Assembly (NCBI GenBank): GCA_903907865.1
Contig: CAIVPR010000179.1
Location: forward strand, 28,985 to 92,984
Reading direction: 5' to 3'
Length of the DNA stretch: 64,000 bases
Origin: an uncultured Acidobacteriia bacterium
GTDB lineage: Bacteria > Acidobacteriota > Terriglobia > Bryobacterales > Bryobacteraceae
In this document: piece after piece, positions 30,837 to 41,101 of the stretch
Numbering within the stretch: position 1 is the stretch's first letter
How the letters are laid out: each line of letters opens with the position of its first letter
Notes under the pieces: generated by a model
The model's database searches: none
Told to the model about the DNA's origin: nothing
Seen by the model: only the letters and a program-made list of their open reading frames with translations
Translations under genes and position numbers: made by a program

Positions 30837-31916
30837 ATGTTCGTGTCGTGGGCACCGACCCACGGTGGCGGCGTCAATGCGGTCATGCACGGCTTGGCTG
30901 CGGCCAACGCGGATACCTACGACAGCACTATCGTCGTCACGGGCTTCGTGCGTCCCCAGAACTATGCGGGCCCTTGGCTCTACCTTCCCGACCTCAATCC
31001 GGCCCGACCGTTGGGCTACTTGGCCCGTCTCATTCCCAGCCTCTGGAAGCTGCATCGGTTGCTGAAGGATTCCGTGGCCGCGAATCCCCACTTCGCCAGC
31101 CTCGAGTGCCTCCCCGTAGTCCTGCTGCGCAAGCTGAGGCTTGGCCCCCCCGTCATCCTCTCCATCCATGGATTGGATGTGACGGATATGCTGGCAGCCA
31201 CGGGAATGCGCCGGAAACTCCTACGCTGGATGTTCGAGTCGGCAGACTTGGTGGTCGGTTGCTCGCATTCCCTGACCCGTCGGTTGTTGGAGGTGGCGCC
31301 AGGCGCCCGCACGGCGACTGCATGGAACGCTGCGACACCGGCACCGGCGGTCAGGCCTGAGCGCCCGACGCCTGGCCCCTATCTAATTTGCGTTGCCGGG
31401 TTCGAACACAAAAAGGGACAGGACATCCTGATCCAGGCCTTCGAGCGCGTGCTGGAGGTGAGGCCGGAACTGAACCTGGTCCTAATCGGGGCTACTCCCA
31501 AACACTCGTCGCTGCCCAAACTCGAGGCGCAGATTGAGCTCCTGTGCTTGTCCCAAAAAGTCAAGATTCTGACCAATCAGCCCAACACCGAGGTGTGGTG
31601 GTGGATCCGGCACGCCGAGTGTTTGGTACTTCCCTCGCGTGCCGAACCGTTCGGAATCGTGCTTCTCGAGGCTGCCAAGTCGCATGTGCCGGTCGTCGCG
31701 ACCCGCGTCGGCGGAATCCCGGAATTCGTGACCGACGGGGTGGACGGTTTGCTGTGTGATTCCGAAAATCCAGAGCAGTTGGCCGAAAAGATACTGGAGA
31801 CGTTGGCCGGCCCGGAAGCGGCTGCCAAGCGCGTCGAAACATTCGCGGCCAAGGCGGAGACGTTTACCTGGGCTGCGGCATGGGATGTCTACCGGCGGGA
31901 GGCCGGGTTGCCGTAG
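30837..31916 (+). CDS. glycosyltransferase family 4 protein
   Basis: FEHKKGQDILIQAFERV, PSRAEPFGIVLLEAAKSHVPVVATRVGGIPEFV. Confidence 0.9.
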   Translation: MFVSWAPTHGGGVNAVMHGLAAANADTYDSTIVVTGFVRPQNYAGPWLYLPDLNPARPLGYLARLIPSLWKLHRLLKDSVAANPHFASLECLPVVLLRKLRLGPPVILSIHGLDVTDMLAATGMRRKLLRWMFESADLVVGCSHSLTRRLLEVAPGARTATAWNAATPAPAVRPERPTPGPYLICVAGFEHKKGQDILIQAFERVLEVRPELNLVLIGATPKHSSLPKLEAQIELLCLSQKVKILTNQPNTEVWWWIRHAECLVLPSRAEPFGIVLLEAAKSHVPVVATRVGGIPEFVTDGVDGLLCDSENPEQLAEKILETLAGPEAAAKRVETFAAKAETFTWAAAWDVYRREAGLP

Positions 31917-31923
31917 CCTGCGG

Positions 31924-32898
31924 CTACTTCAACGCGTAGAAGTCGTAGACAATCCGCCACGTGAATTCTTTTCCGGGCGCAGTCTCTGTGTGAATATAGG
32001 CCTCGGGGCACACGGTGGGCTGGATGGACCAGTACATCAGCTTGGACGTTGGCCGGTCCGACGTCTGCCGCACCCCGGCTCCGGTACGGGTATTCTCGAC
32101 CCGGATGTCGTAATCCCTCGCATCCGTTCCGAATCCGGTGAGCTGGTTGTAGGCGGTATCCTTCAGGTCCTTCAAGTACACCAGTTGCTTGCCTTTCAAC
32201 TCCACCAAGCCCGGTTTCCAGGCGTTGACGGCCTTGACTTCGAACGGGAAAGTTACCACCACATCGGCACTCGTCGGTTTCCGGTCCAGCATGTAGAAGT
32301 TATGTTCGTAGACGTCGGAGAACAGTGGCTTCTTTCCCGTGTTTCTTAGGCGATGCTCCAGCACCAATTGAGGCTTGCCGGAAGCCAGGCGTACCGTTTT
32401 CGTGTATTCATAGCCGTATCCGGACGCGGGATCTGAGACCACCTGCGTGAAAACGATGGAATCATCCCTGGTCTGCACTGTCCACTTGCCCGGATCGACG
32501 ATTTCGTAGGTCTTGAAGTGGTCGTAGGCCTTCTCCTGGGGCTTGCGGAGGATGCCAACCCCGATCTTCACGAAGGTTCCCCCGACCGCGGCTTCGGCAT
32601 AGCCCGGTGCGTCCGCGTCGCCGAACTCCTCCACGGGCCCCACAATGGCGTCGTGCAGCTTGGGGTCGTAGGGGCGGCTATTCCATTCCCCGAAGTATTC
32701 ATGCCCTTGGAACACCAGGCTGGAAATCTGGCCCGACCAGTCGAACCGGGTCGCCCGGTAATACCCGTTTGTCGCGTCAGGCAGATACAACTTGGCACTC
32801 ACGAGCCCGTTCGTAATGGGGGCCTGCGGGAAGTCGGCAGCCTGCATCGTCGCGGCCCCGAGGCACAGAGTTATCAAGAGGTTCTTTGTGGAGATCAT
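31924..32898 (-). CDS. secreted galactose-mutarotase-like protein
   Basis: Signal peptide; beta-rich ORF with VLEHRLRNTGKKPLFSDVYEHNFYML. Confidence 0.5.
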   Translation of the reverse strand: MISTKNLLITLCLGAATMQAADFPQAPITNGLVSAKLYLPDATNGYYRATRFDWSGQISSLVFQGHEYFGEWNSRPYDPKLHDAIVGPVEEFGDADAPGYAEAAVGGTFVKIGVGILRKPQEKAYDHFKTYEIVDPGKWTVQTRDDSIVFTQVVSDPASGYGYEYTKTVRLASGKPQLVLEHRLRNTGKKPLFSDVYEHNFYMLDRKPTSADVVVTFPFEVKAVNAWKPGLVELKGKQLVYLKDLKDTAYNQLTGFGTDARDYDIRVENTRTGAGVRQTSDRPTSKLMYWSIQPTVCPEAYIHTETAPGKEFTWRIVYDFYALK

Positions 32899-32989
32899 TG
32901 CGGGTTATGGCTTTCTTCGGCCCAACCACTCTGTGGTTGCGACCGTCGACTCCCAGTCTATTATGCGGGACCGTACTTGCCCGGTGCGA

Positions 32990-33922
32990 CTACCCGACCT
33001 TCGGGGAGTAGCAGTATTGGCCTCGTGCGGCCATCTCTTTGAGAATCTGGACCGCGTCGCGCGCCCCAACCACATAGAGGTCCAGTCGGCCCACCCGTCC
33101 CTGGTGCCAGAGGCCAGCCTGTTTCATCGGCTCGATCATTTTAGTGATGTCCCGGCGCGCGGACAGGCCTGGCTCGAATAACCGCATACGGGATGGGTAC
33201 AGCACGCGGTCTTTGCCCCGGGTCTGGAACTCGAACCACTCTTCGGTGAACGGCGGGTAGGGCATGCCCGGCTCGAGCACTTCCTCGGCATAGTGGAACA
33301 GCGTCATCGAACGTATATCGACGCCTGCCAACAGCACCTTGCCATCGAATTCGAGGAGACGGCTGAAGGGCCCCGGCGCTCCGCACGGCGTCTTCGACTG
33401 GTAGTGGTCCGCAGCCAACTCGTGGGCTCGTTTCCCCCAGATCGCGACAGGGTGGGTTGGATGGATGCTGCGGATTACTTCCTTGTCCCGGCGGAAGAGC
33501 TCGGTCAGCATTCCGGTGCGGGAGTAACTCCGGGCCATATCGGTGATTACGCCGGAACGGGCGTATTCCACCGCGCTGCCATCGAACGGGATGGTGGGCA
33601 TCATGAGATTGCCCTCGGGTCCCACCATATCCTTCATCGCTTGAATCGCGTCAGGGATCCAGCCCTCGAAGCCCTCGAAACTCCCGAAGGAACTATGCAC
33701 AAGAAGTGTGTCCCCCGTGTTCACCCCGAGCTTCCGCGCCTCGGCGATCAGATCCGCGGACGTGAAAGAGAAGAATTTTTTGATCCAAGCGGAGTGCGCC
33801 TGATTCCGCCACTTCACCAAGGTGGGCTTTAGCGCAGGGGGAACGAACTTTCCGATGCCCACGCTAGCGGGTTCCCCAGGTAGATCCGAAAGATCCGGAG
33901 TATTTTTCCAGACACAGGGCAT
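32990..33922 (-). CDS. AAC(3) family N-acetyltransferase
   Basis: GVNTGDTLLVHSSFGSFEGFEGW, GNLMMPTIPF, RSIHPTHPVAIWGKRA. Confidence 0.85.
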   Translation of the reverse strand: MPCVWKNTPDLSDLPGEPASVGIGKFVPPALKPTLVKWRNQAHSAWIKKFFSFTSADLIAEARKLGVNTGDTLLVHSSFGSFEGFEGWIPDAIQAMKDMVGPEGNLMMPTIPFDGSAVEYARSGVITDMARSYSRTGMLTELFRRDKEVIRSIHPTHPVAIWGKRAHELAADHYQSKTPCGAPGPFSRLLEFDGKVLLAGVDIRSMTLFHYAEEVLEPGMPYPPFTEEWFEFQTRGKDRVLYPSRMRLFEPGLSARRDITKMIEPMKQAGLWHQGRVGRLDLYVVGARDAVQILKEMAARGQYCYSPKVG

Positions 33923-35056
33923 CCACCAGGAACTTCGTGGCCCAATTCAAGATCAAGAGGCGGCCGTAGTCGCCCTGTACGGGCCAAGAGCCCGCGAGAC
34001 CCCCACGAATGCGCGGGTCGGTGTTCCTGATGTCGTGGTGCGCCATCACATAGCGGTTGAGCTTGGCGGCGGCCTCGCGATACTTGCTCTCTTTGGTCAG
34101 TTCGAACAGGATGCGGCAAACGATGGACGTCTGGGCACAACCCGTCAGGCAGGCCCACGTTGGTCCCTCGAAGCGCGCGTTCTGCGTGCCGGGGAGGAAT
34201 CCGTCCGGGCCCATGATGGAGATTTCAACGTCGGCAGTTTTGCGGGCGGCATCAATGAAGTCCTGCCGTTTCACCAACCGGCCAATCTCCACCAAGCCTT
34301 GCATTGTGTAGGCAATTGTATGGAGGAGGGGGTTGTCTGGCTCTTCCAGGTCGCAGTGCTCGAACCAGCCGTTCGCCGTCTGGCGCGTCAAACAGAATTC
34401 CGCGTTGCGGACGGCTGCCTGCACAAAATCGGGCCTGTCCAAGGCCAGCCCGGCCTCGCAGAGACCCCATGCCGCCTTCACGTTGTACGTGTTCTCGGAA
34501 CCGCCCACGAACACCGAGTTGCCGCGAATCCAATTCCCGTCCGGTTCCTGCACGCTGAGCAGCCATTCCGAGGCTCTGGTCGCTGCGACCTTGAAGCGTT
34601 CCTCCCCCGTATGCCGAATGAGTTCCGCCCAGCCCAGCAGCACCATGCCCGTGTTGAAGACAGCTGGCGTCTGGTCGGGACCGTACTTGCCGCCCATTAC
34701 CGCGCCCGAAGGCATCTGGATCTCGACTTCCCAGTCCCCCATCGCGACTGCGCGGTCCAGGAGGTTGCGGTCGCCGGTCTTGAGCCAGAGGTGCACGAAC
34801 GTCTGACAGATATAGCCGGTGGTCTCCGGGTAGCTTGGATCCCAATCGGAACCAAACTGGACACCATAGGAAACACCTCTGTCCGTACCGGCATCCTGGG
34901 CGCGCTCTAGCCAGTCGACCGCGGCTGAAATGTGCGCGTCGATGTCGAGGTTCGAGGCGTCCGGGGAATACAGCGGTGCCAAACGGCGCTCTTCTGAATA
35001 ATGATTCCACCTGTGGCGCAATGAACGGAACACCCTGCCCAGAAGCCCTCCGCCCA
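33864..35056 (-). CDS. (alpha/alpha)6-barrel-like protein, polysaccharide-associated
   Basis: Repeated helical segments (TGYICQTFVHLWLKTGDRNLLDRAVAMGDWEVEIQMPSGA); start MGGGLLGRVFRSLRHRWN inferred. Confidence 0.6.
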
Positions 35057-35174
35057 TGCCGTTGTCGCGGTCGTCGACCGCGTTGTCCACTACGCCCAAA
35101 TGTCCCCCATTCCACCCGTAAGCGATCAGGATAGCATCCGGCGATTCTGCCCTGATCCGGTGATGACGCAAATC

Positions 35175-36575
35175 CTAATGAGCCTTGGTTTCAGGGGTTT
35201 CCAAAGGCCCAAGTTCTCCCAGCACCGTCGGAATCAATTCCGATACCGTCGGGTGGATGTGCACCGCCCTTTGGATGGTCGTGTACGGGGCTTTCGCGTA
35301 CATCGTGTCCAGAATGCAATGGATCGCCTCGTCGCCGCCGACGCCCAGGATCGCCGCCCCGAGGATCTGCTTGGTCTCGGCGTGCACGGTCACCTTCATG
35401 AACCCGCGCGTGTCTCCCTTCTCCAGCGCGCGCCCGACGCGGGTCATTTGCCGTTTGCCGGTCAAGGCCGGGATTCCACGCCGCCGGATTTCGGCATCGG
35501 TCAGGCCCGCGCGGCCAAGCGGCGGGTCTATGAAAAGCCCGTAGGTGGGGATGCGGTCGGTGACTCGACGGGGTTCTTCCGCAGTCTCCAGAAGGTTGTG
35601 CGCCACGATCTCGTAGTCGTTGTACGAAGTGTGGGTGAATCCGCCCCTTCCGTTGCAATCGCCCATCGCCCAAATGCCGGGGACATTTGTCCGCAGCTCG
35701 TCGTCCACTTGGATGTAGCCATGCTTATCCATCAGGACGCCCGCTTGTTCGAGGCCCAGGTCCGACGTGTTCGAAACCCGCCCAATGGCAAGCAGCACAT
35801 GCGAGCCCACCAACTCCGCGGCGGGGTCGCGCAAATTCAAACCCACTGCCACGTCCCCGTCCCTTTTCGAGAAGCGTATATTGTCGGAATTCAAACAGAT
35901 GCGGACGCCTTCGCCTTCCAGGATGCCCTGAACGGCCTCGGAGACATCCTCGTCCTCTCGCGAAATCAGCCGGGTGCCGCGTTCGACAATCGTGACCTCG
36001 CTCCCGAACCGCCGATACATCTGCGCGAACTCGAGCCCGATGTAGCTGCCGCCGACAATGATCAAATGCCGGGGCAGGAAATCGACCTCCATCATGCTGC
36101 TGTTGGTCAGGTAGGGAATGCCCTGGATGCCGGGCATCTCCGGCACGGACGCCCGCCCGCCCACATTGATGAATATCTTCGGGGCGGACAGCAGTTCCTC
36201 CCCCACACGCACGGTCGTCGGCGACTCGAAACGAGCGTGCCCTTCGAACACCGTCACATTCGCGGTACCCTTCAGCCACGCCTCGACGCCGGTCCGCGAC
36301 CGTCCCGAAACGTCGTCCTTGCGGGCCTTGACGGCCCTCATGTCGACCGTCACCGGCCCCGTGGAAACCCCGTAGTCCGCCGCCCGCCGTGCGAGGTAGG
36401 CCGCGTAGGCGCTCGCGATTAGGGTCTTGGTCGGGATGCACCCGGTGTTCACGCAGGTGCCGCCGAACAGCTTCCGCTCCACCATGGCGACCTGCATGCC
36501 CGTTCCCGCCAGCCGCGTCGCCAACGACGGACCGGCCTGGCCAGCCCCTATCACAATCGCGTCGAACGGTCTCAT
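35175..36575 (-). CDS. FAD/NAD(P) pyridine nucleotide-disulfide oxidoreductase (mercuric reductase-like)
   Basis: AIVIGAGQAGPSLA; GGTCVNTGCIPTKTL redox motif; C-terminal dimerisation domain. Confidence 0.9.
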   Translation of the reverse strand: MRPFDAIVIGAGQAGPSLATRLAGTGMQVAMVERKLFGGTCVNTGCIPTKTLIASAYAAYLARRAADYGVSTGPVTVDMRAVKARKDDVSGRSRTGVEAWLKGTANVTVFEGHARFESPTTVRVGEELLSAPKIFINVGGRASVPEMPGIQGIPYLTNSSMMEVDFLPRHLIIVGGSYIGLEFAQMYRRFGSEVTIVERGTRLISREDEDVSEAVQGILEGEGVRICLNSDNIRFSKRDGDVAVGLNLRDPAAELVGSHVLLAIGRVSNTSDLGLEQAGVLMDKHGYIQVDDELRTNVPGIWAMGDCNGRGGFTHTSYNDYEIVAHNLLETAEEPRRVTDRIPTYGLFIDPPLGRAGLTDAEIRRRGIPALTGKRQMTRVGRALEKGDTRGFMKVTVHAETKQILGAAILGVGGDEAIHCILDTMYAKAPYTTIQRAVHIHPTVSELIPTVLGELGPLETPETKAH

Positions 36576-37051
36576 TGAAACCTCGACAGTATCAGCAACC
36601 CGCCGCCGATCGCGACCACATCCTCGACGACCGCGACCGGCCAGTCCCGTATGCCCAGCATCCTCACCAGCCCGACTCGAACCTCATAGCCCCCGAACGT
36701 GCCGCATAGCGCGCCAGCCGCACCGGCGAGGAAGCCGAAATATGCCTCCTGTCCCGCCGCCGACGCCAACGCTGCCGCGCAGGTGCCGCCCAGGATCAAC
36801 CTGGTTGCCAGCGCGCCGGGTTTCTTCCGGCTGGGCATCCACGCTTGCTTGTCGGCGTAGAGTTCCCCCAGTGCCAGCACGCAGAACAGTGGAGCCGCCC
36901 ACGCCGCGTCCAGGAACGCGAACGCCGTGGCTCCGAAATGCGCCCACCCAAGCCGTGCACCCAGACTGAGCGTGGAAAGGCCCGAGAATGACCGCAACCC
37001 GTTCACGCAGCCCAGCGCAAACGCCAGCGCGAACACGAGGGGGGCGGCCAT
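36572..37051 (-). CDS. DUF4126 family membrane protein
   Basis: ALGCVNGLRSFSGLSTLSLGARLG and TM segments. Confidence 0.75.
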   Translation of the reverse strand: MAAPLVFALAFALGCVNGLRSFSGLSTLSLGARLGWAHFGATAFAFLDAAWAAPLFCVLALGELYADKQAWMPSRKKPGALATRLILGGTCAAALASAAGQEAYFGFLAGAAGALCGTFGGYEVRVGLVRMLGIRDWPVAVVEDVVAIGGGLLILSRFQ

Positions 37052-38694
37052 TACGGTTTCACCGAGGGCTCTCTCACAGTTGGATACTTGATGCCGAGCT
37101 GCTCCAGGTAGTTGTCGTACTTGGTCGGGTCGTAGTACATCTCCTTCATCTTGGGCCGGTACTGCTCCATCGTCTTCTGGTTCAGCCAGATGGCGGGCTT
37201 GTCATCGGGGCGCAACAGGCTCTTGTACTTCACCGTCTTGGTCTGGACATTGTTGTAGTAGTCCCAGGCCTTGGTGACCAGTTCCGGCTTGAGCAGGATG
37301 TCGAGCATGGTCATCGCCTGCACCTTCGCGCCGGCGACCACGCCCTTGTGGGCAATCGGCGTCGCCATGGAGATTGCATTGGCCCAATTGTGGCCGGGAC
37401 CGCCGGGAATGTTGGAGGGGTAGTTGAGGGTCACGGTCGGTACGACCCACGATACGTCGCCGATGTCGTCCGACCCGCCGCCGGTCGGCTGCTGCTGTTG
37501 GCCGCCTTCCGCCTCGGGGTCGCCCTCCGTGGCCTTCGGCTTGCGGAGTTCCGGAATCTTGGACGCCAGACCGCGCACCGGAACCTTCAACTCGGTCTGC
37601 AGCGCCTTGGCGAGCTTCTGGTCGTCGTCGGACCATTGCGGCAAGCCCACCTTCTTGATGTTTTCGTACATCGCCTCGGCGATCGGCACGTTGAAGTGGC
37701 CTGGCCAGGCGGAACCGAGCACGCGCGAGGTGTAGGTCGTGTCGGTCATCAGCGTGGCAGCCTGGGCCATGTTGTCGCCGATCTTCCAGAGGTTCATGAT
37801 GTGCTCGTAGTCGGCCTCGCGGAAGTAGTACCAGACGGCGGCGTTGGGCGGGACGACGTTGGGCTGGTCGCCGCCGTTGGTGATCACGTTGTGCACGCGG
37901 GTGGCGAGGCGCAGGTGCTCGCGGCGGAAATTCCAGCCGACGTCCATCAGTTCGACGGCGTCAAGGGCGCTCTTGCCGCGCCAAGGCGCTCCGGCGGCGT
38001 GGGCGCTCTCGCCCTTGAACATGTACTCCACCGAGATCAGGCCGTTTTGTGTGGTGGGTCCGCTGCTGACTTGGAGGTTGTTGCCGACGTGCGTGAAGAG
38101 GACGACGTCGACATCTTTGAACATGCCGTCGCGCACATAGTAAGCCTTGGTGCCGACCAGTTCCTCGGCCACTCCAGGCCAGAGCCGGATGGTCCCCTTG
38201 AGGTGTTCGCGCTCCATCGTCTGCTTGACCGCGATGGCGGCGAGGATGTTCAGCGGCAGGCCGGAGTTGTGTCCTTCGCCGTGGCCGGGTGCACCCTCGA
38301 TCATCGCTTCGTGATAGGCGACGCCGGGTTTTTGCGAGGCTTGGGGGATGTCGTCGATGTCGGAGCCGAGCGAGATCACCGGCTTGCCCTCACCCCAGGA
38401 TGCGACCCAGGCCGTCGGGATGCCGGACACGCCGCGCTGGATCTTGAAGCCTTCCTTCTCTAGCAGACCGGTCAGGTATTTGGAGGTTTCGACCTCCTGG
38501 AACCCGAGCTCGGCGAAGCTGAAGACGCTGTCGACCATGACTTGTGCCTGTTTCTTCATGCCTTCGATCTGGCCCGCGAGGTCGGCCTTCATGGCGGCCT
38601 GTTTCTCGGGCGAGATGGTGGTCTGGGCCGGAAGTGTGGCGGCGAGGGAGATCGCCAAAACAATGCGAAGCGCGGGCGCGTGTGTGAGCTTCAT
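37051..38694 (-). CDS. M20 family amidohydrolase (AbgB-like)
   Basis: AELGFQEVETSKYL; SLGSDIDDIPQ; GHGEGHNSGLPLNILAAIA. Confidence 0.9.
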   Translation of the reverse strand: MKLTHAPALRIVLAISLAATLPAQTTISPEKQAAMKADLAGQIEGMKKQAQVMVDSVFSFAELGFQEVETSKYLTGLLEKEGFKIQRGVSGIPTAWVASWGEGKPVISLGSDIDDIPQASQKPGVAYHEAMIEGAPGHGEGHNSGLPLNILAAIAVKQTMEREHLKGTIRLWPGVAEELVGTKAYYVRDGMFKDVDVVLFTHVGNNLQVSSGPTTQNGLISVEYMFKGESAHAAGAPWRGKSALDAVELMDVGWNFRREHLRLATRVHNVITNGGDQPNVVPPNAAVWYYFREADYEHIMNLWKIGDNMAQAATLMTDTTYTSRVLGSAWPGHFNVPIAEAMYENIKKVGLPQWSDDDQKLAKALQTELKVPVRGLASKIPELRKPKATEGDPEAEGGQQQQPTGGGSDDIGDVSWVVPTVTLNYPSNIPGGPGHNWANAISMATPIAHKGVVAGAKVQAMTMLDILLKPELVTKAWDYYNNVQTKTVKYKSLLRPDDKPAIWLNQKTMEQYRPKMKEMYYDPTKYDNYLEQLGIKYPTVREPSVKP

Positions 38695-38799
38695 GGAAGC
38701 AGTGTAGCGCTTTGTGGGGGCTGGATGGGGTGGAAGTCTATTTTCTTCCGTGACCATCCAGCAACCGATGGCGGCTGGGGATAGAATAGGGAGGGTACC

Positions 38800-39219
38800 G
38801 TGTTCCAGACAGAGCCGGAAAATACGCGTGAACTTCGATGGCGGCAACGGTTCGAGCACCTGCGACGGGCGTACTCCCGTTTGGATGCTGCGTGCCAGCA
38901 AGACTCCTACTCGGAATTGGAGCTGGCCGGACTCATCCAGATGTTCGAGTTTACCTTCGAGCTCGCTTGGAAAACCATGAAGGACTTGTTGACTTATGAG
39001 GGCTTCGAGGTCAACTCCCCGCGGGAGGCGATCCGGGTTGGCCTGTCAGCCGGACTCGTTGGTGACGGTGTGGTCTGGATGGAGGCACTGGAAAGCCGCA
39101 ATCGCTTCAGTCACACCTATGACGCCAAGGCTGCGGAAGAGGCCGAACATTTGATCAAAGATACATTCGGTCCCATGATTGGGGTGTTTGTGTCGCGTTT
39201 GGCGGAGCGGGAACGGTGA
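38800..39219 (+). CDS. HepT-like HEPN toxin (nucleotidyltransferase substrate-binding, HI0074 family)
   Basis: RHFEHLRRAYSRLDAAC-type helix, FTFELAWKTMKDLL, RNRFSHTY (RX4HXY); GTG start. Confidence 0.9.
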   Translation: MFQTEPENTRELRWRQRFEHLRRAYSRLDAACQQDSYSELELAGLIQMFEFTFELAWKTMKDLLTYEGFEVNSPREAIRVGLSAGLVGDGVVWMEALESRNRFSHTYDAKAAEEAEHLIKDTFGPMIGVFVSRLAERER

Positions 39220-39572
39220 GCGACGGACTGCGCCCAGCGCAGCGCGAGGCAATTAGGCGATTGTTCACCGAGTTTCCCAAAGTGGAGCGGGTAGTTCTGT
39301 TTGGCTCGCGGGCCATGGGGAATTGGTCGGAAGGTTCCGACATCGATTTGGCCTTGTTCGGAGACGAGCTTCAGTTGCGCGACGAACTTCGGATCGCGGC
39401 ACGACTCGAGGATCTTGCGCTGCCGGTCCGGGCGGACTTGGTCCGCTACGGCGTTGCGGACGAGGCGTTGCAACTCCATATCGCGAGGCGTGGTTTGGAA
39501 CTCTTCCTGAAACCCCGCATCGGAACGCTCGCAGAGCCCGGGGCTGCTGTAGACGGGGGATCTGCCCAATAG
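39216..39572 (+). CDS. MntA-like minimal nucleotidyltransferase antitoxin
   Basis: LFGSRAMGNWSEGSDIDLAL (GSX10DXD); 4-nt GTGA overlap with upstream gene. Confidence 0.9.
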   Translation: MSDGLRPAQREAIRRLFTEFPKVERVVLFGSRAMGNWSEGSDIDLALFGDELQLRDELRIAARLEDLALPVRADLVRYGVADEALQLHIARRGLELFLKPRIGTLAEPGAAVDGGSAQ

Positions 39573-41038
39573 TGACGAAGGAGTTCGTTCTGGAGGCACT
39601 GCTTCGTCACAATTATTTCCCAATGCAGAAAATGCATCAGGACGAGATGCCGCCGGTTTTCTCGTCTACCGGCTTCCAACCGTCTGTTGCTGAAGCGCTT
39701 GACGCTCTGGCCCCACGGAAAGGCGGGTACGACAGCGTCGAATACCGGGCAACCCGGTTCAATCTCGTCCCCCGCAGACTCTCAATCCCACACCCTCTTC
39801 CGTATTCGCGTTTGGCTCGGCGGATCGCCGAAAACTGGGAGCATGTGAGCTACATTGCGGGGAACGAAGTCAGTGTCATTCGACCACGGCAGCACGCCGA
39901 CGGGCGCTTGATCGTCATGGACTACGAGAGTTCCCGGGCAAAACAGCAGCGAGCCAATCAAATGCAATTTGGATGTAGGTTCACTGCCCATGCTGACGTG
40001 GCCAACTGCTTCCCCAGCGTGTACTCCCATGCCGTGCCGTGGGCGGTCGTAGGATTCGCGGAGGCAAAGTCCAAACAGGGGCCCGCTTTCAAAGATCTAT
40101 GGTTCAATCAACTCGATATTGCTCTGCGAGCAACGAATCGAAACGAAACGAACGGCGTCGCAGTCGGGCCGGCGACGTCGAACGTCTTGTCCGAAGCGAT
40201 CCTCGCCCGCGTCGATGAAGAGCTGTCAGAGTTCAGGTTTGTCCGCTTCATTGACGACTACACGGCCTACTGCCACGACTACAACGAAGCCGAGCGGTTC
40301 ATCGACCGACTGGGAATTGAGCTTGGGAAGTACAGATTCTTGCTGAATCCTGTGAAGACCAGAATCTCAGCACTTCCGAGCTGGGACAGTGACTGGGTCT
40401 CGGGACTCGCCCTGGCGCTTCCGCACGGCAAAGGCTTGGATCCCAGCACGGCTCAGCATTACCTCAACCACGCGGTCGCCATGTCCCACAAGGTCCCGGA
40501 TGCCAGCATTCTGAAGTTTGCGGTCAAATCGCTTTGCGGGCGGCACCCCGATGCAGGGGTTGTTCGATCAATCATGCCCCAAGTATTAGGCCTCGCATTC
40601 CACCGACCAGCCCTCCTCCCGGCGATGGCCAGCTTGTTCAGCAAGCTCGGTTGCGGACCGGGTTCGGAATACAGCGCTCATTTGGCCCGTATCGCTGCTG
40701 AACACGCCCGACAAAGGCGTTCGGACGGCATGTGTTGGAGCCTTCACTACCTCAATAAGTACGGAGACGGGGTGACGGATGACGTTGCCAATGCCGTTGT
40801 TGGAACTCAGGACTGTTCGGCGATGGCCATCTTGGGCACCATAAGCCCTCAGCACCTCCCAATTATCATTCAATTCAAGACAACTCTGGACGGGGAGGAT
40901 GCCTACGCTTTGGACCGATACTGGCTACTGCTGTACCAGCTATTCCGCAGCGGCAGCATCGACAATCCATATCCCGGTGACAAAACATTCGGCATCCTCC
41001 GGGATGCCAAAGTGGATTTGATCAGGAGCGGGCCGTAG
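39572..41038 (+). CDS. DRT/UG/Abi-type reverse transcriptase with C-terminal helical region
   Basis: GTG start overlapping upstream TAG; motif A ADVANCFPSVYSH, NGVAVGPATSNVLSE, catalytic FIDDY (40247-40261), thumb region, long helical C-terminus. Confidence 0.85.
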   Translation: MTKEFVLEALLRHNYFPMQKMHQDEMPPVFSSTGFQPSVAEALDALAPRKGGYDSVEYRATRFNLVPRRLSIPHPLPYSRLARRIAENWEHVSYIAGNEVSVIRPRQHADGRLIVMDYESSRAKQQRANQMQFGCRFTAHADVANCFPSVYSHAVPWAVVGFAEAKSKQGPAFKDLWFNQLDIALRATNRNETNGVAVGPATSNVLSEAILARVDEELSEFRFVRFIDDYTAYCHDYNEAERFIDRLGIELGKYRFLLNPVKTRISALPSWDSDWVSGLALALPHGKGLDPSTAQHYLNHAVAMSHKVPDASILKFAVKSLCGRHPDAGVVRSIMPQVLGLAFHRPALLPAMASLFSKLGCGPGSEYSAHLARIAAEHARQRRSDGMCWSLHYLNKYGDGVTDDVANAVVGTQDCSAMAILGTISPQHLPIIIQFKTTLDGEDAYALDRYWLLLYQLFRSGSIDNPYPGDKTFGILRDAKVDLIRSGP

Positions 41039-41101
41039 GCAACGAGGCAGGGCGTCGCGCCACCGCCGCATCGCGAATGGAAAACACCGACGCCGCTCCA
41101 G

